From contig JAPDQY010000172.1 in NCBI GenBank assembly GCA_034505235.1, positions 1 to 11,366 on the forward strand: a stretch of 11,366 nt of DNA. The letters run 5' to 3'. This stretch comes from Coneutiohabitans thermophilus (GTDB taxonomy: Bacteria > Zhuqueibacterota > Zhuqueibacteria > Zhuqueibacterales > Zhuqueibacteraceae). Positions 6,659 to 11,366 of the stretch are shown here, one piece after another. The position numbers and the translations under genes were made by a program. How positions within the stretch are numbered: the first letter of the stretch is position 1; the number at the start of each line of letters is the position of its first letter. The notes below the pieces were generated by a model. That model made no database searches, was not told where the DNA came from, and saw only the letters and a list, made by a program, of their open reading frames with translations.

Positions 6659-7077
6659 CGCGCTTCTGGAATTACAAACCCCCTCTGTTTAAAACGCTCA
6701 GGCCGCGGGCATCATCCCGGACGGCGGCGACCGGCATCGCCGGAGGCCGGTGTGCTGTGCCGGGAAGATCTCAACGACATTCGCGACCGCAAGCCCAGCG
6801 CGGCGACAGCCGCAATCAAATGTGTTGACCACCGGGGATGCAAAGCACGCCACATATTTTCTTCAAGACCTGCCGGCCGTGCGTGCCATCGTGCGCCGCA
6901 GGCCATTGACCATTTGCAACATCCCTGCCTTGCATTTTTCCGGTTGATTCCAGTCTATTCCGAGGCGAGACAAGCATTGTTTTTCTCATTGCTTTCGCCC
7001 GCATCTTTGTGGTTCAAAAAATCCCGGCGGTCATGATCATTCTCTCAGAGTCATAAAATTCTACACCTCATCGCGGC
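6659..7077. other. 419-bp gap with no gene seen
   Basis: Short open frames of 60-94 codons occur but lack ribosome-binding sites and protein-like composition. A GC-rich dyad ACCGG...CCGGT near 6730-6751 follows the receptor gene; it lacks a T-tract, so a terminator role is weak. The last ~60 bases before 7078 are AT-richer and may contain the promoter of the membrane-protein gene. Confidence 0.5.
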
Positions 7078-7803
7078 ATGCACTCCCCCATCCTTTATCT
7101 CCCCATTTTCACCACCCTCATCGCACTGGCGTTTTCCCGGAGCGTTTGGCAGCGTTACCGCCAAAAGGGGAAAGGCGCCCACTTGCTGTGGTGGGCGGCC
7201 GGCATTCTGCTCTACGGCGTGGGAACATTCACGGAAGGCTTCACGACGTTGTTTGGCTGGCACGAGGGCATATTTCGCATGTGGTATATTTCCGGCGCCC
7301 TGCTGGGCGGCGCGCCGCTGGCGCAGGGCACGGTTTATTTGCTGTTGCGCCGAGAAACTGCGAACCGACTGACGCTGGTACTGGTACCGCTGTTGATGCT
7401 GGCGGCCGCGTGCGTGCTCGCCGCGCCGGTGAATCCTGCCCTGGTGGAGCCGCAACGCCTGTCCGGCAAAGTGCTGGAGTGGCAGTGGGTGCGGCTGTTC
7501 AGTCCCGTGATCAACAGCTATGCCTTCATCTTTTTGGTGGGCGGTGCGTTGCTGTCGGCCTACCGTTTCCGCAAGAGCCGGCAGACCTATCACCGCTTCA
7601 TCGGTAACATCTGGATTGCGGTCGGGGCGTTGCTGCCCGGGATTGGCGGCGCCTTCACACGCTTCGGCCACACCGAGGTGTTGTACGTCACCGAGTTGAT
7701 CGGTATCATTCTCATCTTTATCGGCTATCGCTACAACGTCAGCGGCAGAGATCCGCAGCCGGCACTCCGCGCGGCCGCTGTCCCGCCTGCGTGCCAGCAA
7801 TGA
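7078..7803 (+). CDS. Seven-helix integral membrane protein of unknown function
   Basis: A 241-residue hydrophobic protein with seven likely membrane helices: about 5-24, 35-55, 64-90, 98-118, 144-164, 174-196 and 201-221. They are separated by short basic loops (WQRYRQKGKG, YRFRKSRQTYHR), and the tail after GYRYNVSGRD is short and polar. There is no signal peptide, catalytic motif or fused kinase or cyclase domain. The architecture resembles free-standing 7TM sensor-type modules, but no family can be named. No strong Shine-Dalgarno precedes the ATG at 7078. It stands alone on the plus strand, with a 419-bp gap before it and repeats after it. Being coding is well supported by helix pattern and composition. 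Confidence 0.8.
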   Translation: MHSPILYLPIFTTLIALAFSRSVWQRYRQKGKGAHLLWWAAGILLYGVGTFTEGFTTLFGWHEGIFRMWYISGALLGGAPLAQGTVYLLLRRETANRLTLVLVPLLMLAAACVLAAPVNPALVEPQRLSGKVLEWQWVRLFSPVINSYAFIFLVGGALLSAYRFRKSRQTYHRFIGNIWIAVGALLPGIGGAFTRFGHTEVLYVTELIGIILIFIGYRYNVSGRDPQPALRAAAVPPACQQ

Positions 7804-7923
7804 AACAGCATCTGCAGGGAACCCCCGGCTGTCAGGGTGCCGGGTCCCGGTCTTGAAGAGTTGCTGGATGAGAGAGGCCGTTCACCTCCAGCGCTTATGT
7901 TTCAGACGCAGCAGCCCCGTTTT

Positions 7924-8102
7924 CTCCCACGAAATTGAAGATCCCACGAAAACAGCCCCAACCATTTTCGTGGGATTTCCTTTTCGGAGAGCAGTACAAG
8001 CATCCTGCTTGCAGACAAGATGTCGGCGCTACGTTCCCCGCCAATAGCTGAGGCATTACTGTTGCGGAGAAAAACTTCAGTCAAGGAAGAGGGGCGCGGT
8101 AT
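7924..8102. repeat. ~180-bp interspersed repeat, copy A
   Basis: A full-length unit starting CTCCCACGAAATTGAAG. It carries a perfect 12-bp dyad, ATCCCACGAAAA (7941-7952)/TTTTCGTGGGAT (7965-7976), and the short hairpin CAAGCA-TCC-TGCTTG (7998-8012). It then enters a core nearly identical in copies A, B and D (GCAGACAAGATGTCGGCGCT...). Copies A and B are in tandem with a 179-bp period. I see no conserved coding frame across copies. Confidence 0.93.
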
Positions 8103-8283
8103 CTCCCACGAAATTGAAGCTCCCACGAAAACAGCTCCAAACCATTTCCGTGGGACTTCCTTTTCGGAGAGCAGTACAAGCATCCTGCTTGCAGACAAGA
8201 TGTCGGCGCTACGTTCCCCGCCAATAGCCGAGGCATTACTGTTTCGGGGAAAAATTTCAGTCACGGAAGAAGGGTCGCATTTT
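8103..8283. repeat. ~180-bp interspersed repeat, copy B
   Basis: Full-length unit directly after copy A. It differs from A by scattered substitutions and one inserted base, and the large dyad carries one mismatch (TTTCCGTGGGA on the right arm). Its 3' end (GTTTCGGGGAAAAATTTCAG...GAAGAAGGG) matches copy D more closely than copy A. Confidence 0.93.
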
Positions 8284-8347
8284 CTCCCACGAAACTGAAG
8301 CTCCCACGAAAACAGCTCCAAACCATTTCCGTGGGATTTCCTTTTCG
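8284..8347. repeat. ~180-bp interspersed repeat, copy C (truncated)
   Basis: Only the first ~64 bases, the TCCCACGAAA dyad section, match. Similarity breaks after CCTTTTCG and is replaced by TGGGCGGAGAG and unique sequence that leads into the 3' end of the FG-GAP gene. The truncation lies within ~75 bases of that gene's stop codon. Confidence 0.85.
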
Positions 8348-8418
8348 TGGGCGGAGAGTTTTCAAAAGAGCAGACAGGGTGACAGCAAGGCCGGGCATGT
8401 GGCGCCACCAGGACAGCT

Positions 8419-10263
8419 TCACCGCAGCAGCAGCAGCTTCTTGGTGAGCACGACGTGGCGCGCTGCAGAAACGGCTTCCAGACGATAGAAATAAACCCCG
8501 CCGGGCAGAGGCTGGCCGCGGTTGTCTCTGCCATTCCAGCGGAATTCATGCACCCCAGCAGGCTTCATCACCGCCCAAGTTTTGACTTCGGCTCCCAGGA
8601 TATCGAAGAGACGAAGCTGCACCTGCGCGGCCTCGGGCAGCGCAAAGCGGATTGCGGTGAAATGGCCAGTAGCATTTTGCGAGAGAACAAAGGGATTGGG
8701 ATAGTTCTGTTCGAGTGCAAACGCCGTTGGCGGCGCGCCGGGTTGGTTGCGGTCTGCAACCCGCACCACAGGCTCATCCGGCGGCACGAAACCGTATTGC
8801 GAAGTATGCCAGCGGTCATGGCCGTACATCGGCCAGGGGAAACGCTCGTGGACATAGGGCACGCCGGGGATTTGCCAGACGGTGAGCCAGGTTTCTTTGG
8901 GTCCGTTGATTTCCTTTCTGCCGACCGAGACGGCAGCCAATTCCACCGAGCCATCGCAATTCAAATCTCCCATCGCCACAGCTCTTGAAGTCGCAGATTG
9001 TTTCGGGCGAAGTGGCGACCATGGTAATTGTGTTCCCTTATCATTGAAAACATAAATACGGCCAAACCAGCCACTATTTATCAAATCGGTCTGATTATTG
9101 CTCACAAAAATGTCTAAATGTCCGTCACCGTCCACATCTCCAACCCCGGGGCTGATGTATGTGCTCCGAGCGATCAAGGTGGGGTCAATTTCACCGAGAA
9201 TGATCGGCCAGCCTTCAACCACACTGCCATCGCCTTTCCAGGCGACAATGTGATCAAACAAGTCCCCAAAGATCAATTCCGGTGCACCATCCCGATCAAT
9301 ATCTGCCGCTGCCGCGCCGGCCTGAAAACCCACCAGCGAGTCTCCGTCCGCCAGGTATTGCGGCCAGCCCGGCATCATGCTGCCGTCGTAGCGATATAAC
9401 GCCGCGAATCCCGTTGCGGCAACCGGATTGAAAGTTCCAATGGCAACTTCCAGCAAGCCGTCGCCATTCACATCCGCCAGGGTGGGATCGCAACCACCAG
9501 CAAAGGTGTAACCTGAAGGCAGCGTAACCGGCCAGCCAGGCAAATACTCACCGCGGGCGTTCCAGACATACAAACGCCCCTGATAATCTTCGAAGCGATC
9601 GGCGGCGTATTGCCCGGGCAGTACAATTTCCGCTTCGCCATCGCCATTGAGATCTCCAACAGCAGCTTTTGCGATGGGAGCAAATGGTGAGATATCTTTG
9701 GGCCAGCCCGGGGCAATAGTGCCATCGTGCTGAAAGACAAACACTTTGGCCTCGAGGCCACAAATGATTTCCACTGTCGAATTTTGGTCCAAATCATAAA
9801 GTGTTACGGAAACAACGCCGGCTTCCGGCAACAATACAGGAAACCCTGCCAATAACTCACCATAATTGTTCCAGGCGTAAAGGAAACCCCTGCCCGTTGG
9901 AGCGTCCAAATCAATTGTAACGATCTCCAATTTGCCATCACCATTGAGATCTCCTGAAGCTGGCGATTCTCTGGTTTCATACATGGTCGCTTGTGGCCAT
10001 CCCGCCAGCGCTCGGCCATCACTATTGAAAACGTAGACCATTTTCCCACTTGCGGTAACTATATCCCAATCGCCATCTCCGTCAATATCAGCCAAGTTTG
10101 GCCCGCCACGACTGCTTAAATACTTTTCTGTTGCCAACGGCTGTGGAAAATTTTGTGCGATTTTCGGTGGCGCCTGCCCCAAAGCGGTAACAATACTGAA
10201 TGATAACATGAAAAAAGAAAAAGAACCAGACTGTAATTGGTTATACCAGTTCGCGGAACTCAT
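8419..10263 (-). CDS. Secreted FG-GAP/VCBS beta-propeller protein with type IX-like sorting domain
   Basis: A 614-residue exported protein. Signal peptide about 1-31 (hydrophobic FSFFMLSFSIVTALGQA). Eight calcium-loop repeats of the DxDGDG type begin near residues 59, 105, 157, 204, 264, 321, 376 and 433. Most are followed by a Y-(V/A)-(F/W)-N...G...L-x-G-(W/F)-P unit, indicating a seven- or eight-bladed integrin-like propeller. After WPMYGHDRWHTSQYG (about 477-491) comes a FlgD-Ig/Por-type C-terminal domain (NYPNPF at 520-525, VQLRLFDILGAEV, GVYFYRLE, ending TKKLLLLR). This domain usually directs type IX secretion and surface anchoring or release. Loops 157 (DLDQNS) and 433 (DLNCDG) are degenerate. 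Start chosen at 10263: AGGAG sits nine bases upstream, and the open frame above it looks non-coding. Ligand and role unknown; adhesion or surface display is plausible. Confidence 0.93.
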   Translation of the reverse strand: MSSANWYNQLQSGSFSFFMLSFSIVTALGQAPPKIAQNFPQPLATEKYLSSRGGPNLADIDGDGDWDIVTASGKMVYVFNSDGRALAGWPQATMYETRESPASGDLNGDGKLEIVTIDLDAPTGRGFLYAWNNYGELLAGFPVLLPEAGVVSVTLYDLDQNSTVEIICGLEAKVFVFQHDGTIAPGWPKDISPFAPIAKAAVGDLNGDGEAEIVLPGQYAADRFEDYQGRLYVWNARGEYLPGWPVTLPSGYTFAGGCDPTLADVNGDGLLEVAIGTFNPVAATGFAALYRYDGSMMPGWPQYLADGDSLVGFQAGAAAADIDRDGAPELIFGDLFDHIVAWKGDGSVVEGWPIILGEIDPTLIARSTYISPGVGDVDGDGHLDIFVSNNQTDLINSGWFGRIYVFNDKGTQLPWSPLRPKQSATSRAVAMGDLNCDGSVELAAVSVGRKEINGPKETWLTVWQIPGVPYVHERFPWPMYGHDRWHTSQYGFVPPDEPVVRVADRNQPGAPPTAFALEQNYPNPFVLSQNATGHFTAIRFALPEAAQVQLRLFDILGAEVKTWAVMKPAGVHEFRWNGRDNRGQPLPGGVYFYRLEAVSAARHVVLTKKLLLLR

Positions 10264-10288
10264 CGAGGTTTGCTCCTGTACGAATAAA

Positions 10289-10315
10289 GGCTGCAGGCAA
10301 TTTCTGCCTGCAGCC
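10289..10315 (-). terminator. Terminator-like hairpin between the two secreted-protein genes
   Basis: A perfect 11-bp stem, GGCTGCAGGCA/TGCCTGCAGCC, with a 5-base loop. On the minus strand it is followed by TTTATTCG. It lies 55 bases after the stop of the small exported gene and about 17 bases before the Shine-Dalgarno of the FG-GAP gene. It may terminate or attenuate read-through between them, or stabilise the processed downstream message. Confidence 0.65.
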
Positions 10316-10370
10316 CATACGGCTTGACAGGCAAAGCTTATTCGAACATGGCGACACACGAAATACTGTC

Positions 10371-10736
10371 TCAGTATGCAGTATCCAGGACTACATCTAC
10401 ATAAGTATCCGTTCCTTGAGCATGATAGACGTTGACTTGACCCAGCAGGCTGCCATCGTCGGCGACAAGGGTATAGGTGCCTGAAGGAAAGTCTGAATTC
10501 TCGCCCCAAATGTTATAACTGCCCCTGGTGTCCCATACCTCACCGTCAGCTATTTTGACTGAACCCAACCATGCATCGACTGATGTGCCTACACGTGCGG
10601 GTTCGTTATTCCGGTAAGTTGCTTTGCCGTGAAATTGCCTGTTTGGGACGGGATGAGATTGTGATTGCTCAACCAGGATTCCCACCAGCAGCACGGTCGT
10701 CATGGCAGCGGCAAGCAAGATCATGAAACGCTTCAT
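10371..10736 (-). CDS. Small exported beta-rich protein of unknown function
   Basis: A 121-residue protein with a clear Sec signal peptide (MKRF then a hydrophobic run to about residue 27, LVEQSQS). The mature part is short and beta-rich. Segments such as KIADGEVWDTRGSY, FPSGTYTLVADDGSLLGQVNVY and YVDVVLDTAY suggest a single carboxypeptidase-regulatory/transthyretin-like sandwich. The start at 10736 is supported by AAAGGAG seven bases upstream; a further in-frame ATG at 10763 lacks such support. It precedes the FG-GAP propeller gene by 107 bases on the same strand, so the two are likely co-transcribed or coupled through the intervening hairpin. There is no sorting domain, so it probably stays periplasmic or is exported by another route. 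No family recognised. Confidence 0.8.
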   Translation of the reverse strand: MKRFMILLAAAMTTVLLVGILVEQSQSHPVPNRQFHGKATYRNNEPARVGTSVDAWLGSVKIADGEVWDTRGSYNIWGENSDFPSGTYTLVADDGSLLGQVNVYHAQGTDTYVDVVLDTAY

Positions 10737-10844
10737 CTGAAAACTCCTTTCTCGCGCAAGCATTCACCTCTGCGCTCCGGCAGCCGTCGCAAAAACCCCT
10801 TGCTTCTCGAAACACCGATGCTTATCATCTCGCGCGTTTTGGTT

Positions 10845-10893
10845 GAGAAGCTTTGGTGGTCTCCCGGCAGACTGCCAAAGCTTTTCTTTTTTT
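10845..10893 (+). terminator. Strong plus-strand intrinsic terminator with no gene upstream
   Basis: GAGAAGCTTTGG (10845-10856) pairs with CCAAAGCTTTTC (10875-10886) with one mismatch. A nested GTCT/AGAC stem lies in the loop, and seven T's follow directly (10887-10893). The orientation terminates plus-strand transcription. The nearest upstream gene is on the minus strand (start 10736), so no coding transcript is available for it to end. Confidence 0.7.
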
Positions 10894-11194
10894 GGAGAAA
10901 GAAAAACGCCGGAAGGCAAGGCTCAGCAAAACGTGCAGCGGCCGGGGAAACGGTGTTTCTTCATGGCAAGACCCGCCCCAAATGATACTCGTTCTCTCAA
11001 CGCACAGCAGGCGGGGAAAACGCGAAGGCAGGAGATCCGGGGGTGGCGCAAGGCAAAAGCGGCTGTTTCCCCATTCCCACCATGCCGTTGACGTGACGGC
11101 GCCAGAGTAAGCAAAAAAAAAATTTTGTCAAAGGGAAATTTGCTTTCGTGGGAAAAGAGCCATCAAGAGAATGGTCACACACGAGTCGCGGTAT
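10894..11194. other. 301-bp intergenic stretch with no gene seen
   Basis: Short open frames only, without ribosome-binding sites. It contains a 10-A run near 11114-11123 and, at 11147-11156, the string TTTCGTGGGA, an isolated match to the dyad arm of the ~180-bp repeat. This suggests that a degraded repeat fragment precedes copy D. Confidence 0.45.
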
Positions 11195-11366
11195 CTCCCA
11201 CGAAACGGAAGCTCCCACGAAAACAGCCCCAAACCATTTTCGTGGGATTTCCTTTTCGGAGAGCAGCACAAGCATCCTGCTTGCAGACAAGATGTCGGCG
11301 CTACGTTCCCCGCCAATAGCCGAGGCATTACTGTTTCGGGGAAAAATTTCAGTCACGGAAGAAGGG
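11195..11366. repeat. ~180-bp interspersed repeat, copy D (runs off the window)
   Basis: Same orientation as copies A-C and nearly identical to copy B over 172 visible bases. It carries a perfect 11-bp dyad, TCCCACGAAAA (11213-11223)/TTTTCGTGGGA (11237-11247). It ends at the window edge in GAAGAAGGG, the point where the next tandem unit starts in the A-B-C array, so a further copy may follow. Confidence 0.92.

Noticed and set aside
6712..7036. Small open frames on both strands after the receptor gene
   Set aside because: No ribosome-binding sites, mutually overlapping frames, and no protein-like pattern.
7924..8347. CRISPR array
   Set aside because: Units are ~180 bp, nearly identical throughout with no alternating short repeat and unique spacer, and no cas genes are nearby.
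7902..8549. 215-codon minus-strand frame with an internally repeated peptide
   Set aside because: It is produced by the ~180-bp DNA repeats and then overlaps the end of the FG-GAP gene in another frame. Unit periods of 179 and 181 bp shift the frame between copies, so selection for protein is unlikely.

Overview
The window reads as chromosomal DNA from a GC-rich, Gram-negative bacterium of the FCB superphylum. Its origin in an uncultured lineage such as KSB1 or Calditrichota is an inference. The pointers are a TonB-dependent outer-membrane receptor with an N-terminal carboxypeptidase-regulatory-like domain, an adjacent lipoprotein, and a secreted FG-GAP/VCBS propeller protein ending in a type IX-like (FlgD-Ig/Por) sorting domain. 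There is no rRNA, tRNA or other taxonomic marker.

Left part (1-2640, all on the minus strand): an integron in the uncommon 'reverse' layout. Reading the minus strand 5' to 3' gives a small hypothetical gene (2640-2290), an integron integrase gene intI (2210-1035), an attI-like region carrying three evenly spaced dyad repeats, then a gene cassette (869-154). The cassette holds a dihydrofolate-reductase/RibD-C-like gene (830-240) and a textbook 70-bp attC (217-148). A second cassette follows, and its gene begins at 44 behind a strong ribosome-binding site and leaves the window. The cassette boundary is well supported because its first bases are the exact complement of its own attC R'' box. In classical integrons intI diverges from the cassettes; here intI and the cassettes are co-directional and the cassettes lie 3' of intI.

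Middle (2641-7803): about 1.1 kb without a convincing gene but with imperfect inverted repeats. Next comes a probable transport pair on the plus strand, a small lipoprotein (3775-4266) and a TonB-dependent receptor (4364-6658). After a gap of about 420 bp there is a seven-helix membrane protein of unknown function (7078-7803).

Right part (7804-11366): a two-gene secretion unit on the minus strand, with a small exported beta-rich protein (10736-10371) followed by the FG-GAP propeller protein (10263-8419). A terminator-like hairpin lies between them. The unit is flanked in direct orientation by copies of a ~180-bp intergenic repeat: two full copies plus one truncated copy at 7924-8347, and one at 11195 running off the end. 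Each copy contains a 5'-TCCCACGAAA dyad. An apparently ownerless plus-strand terminator sits at 10845-10893.
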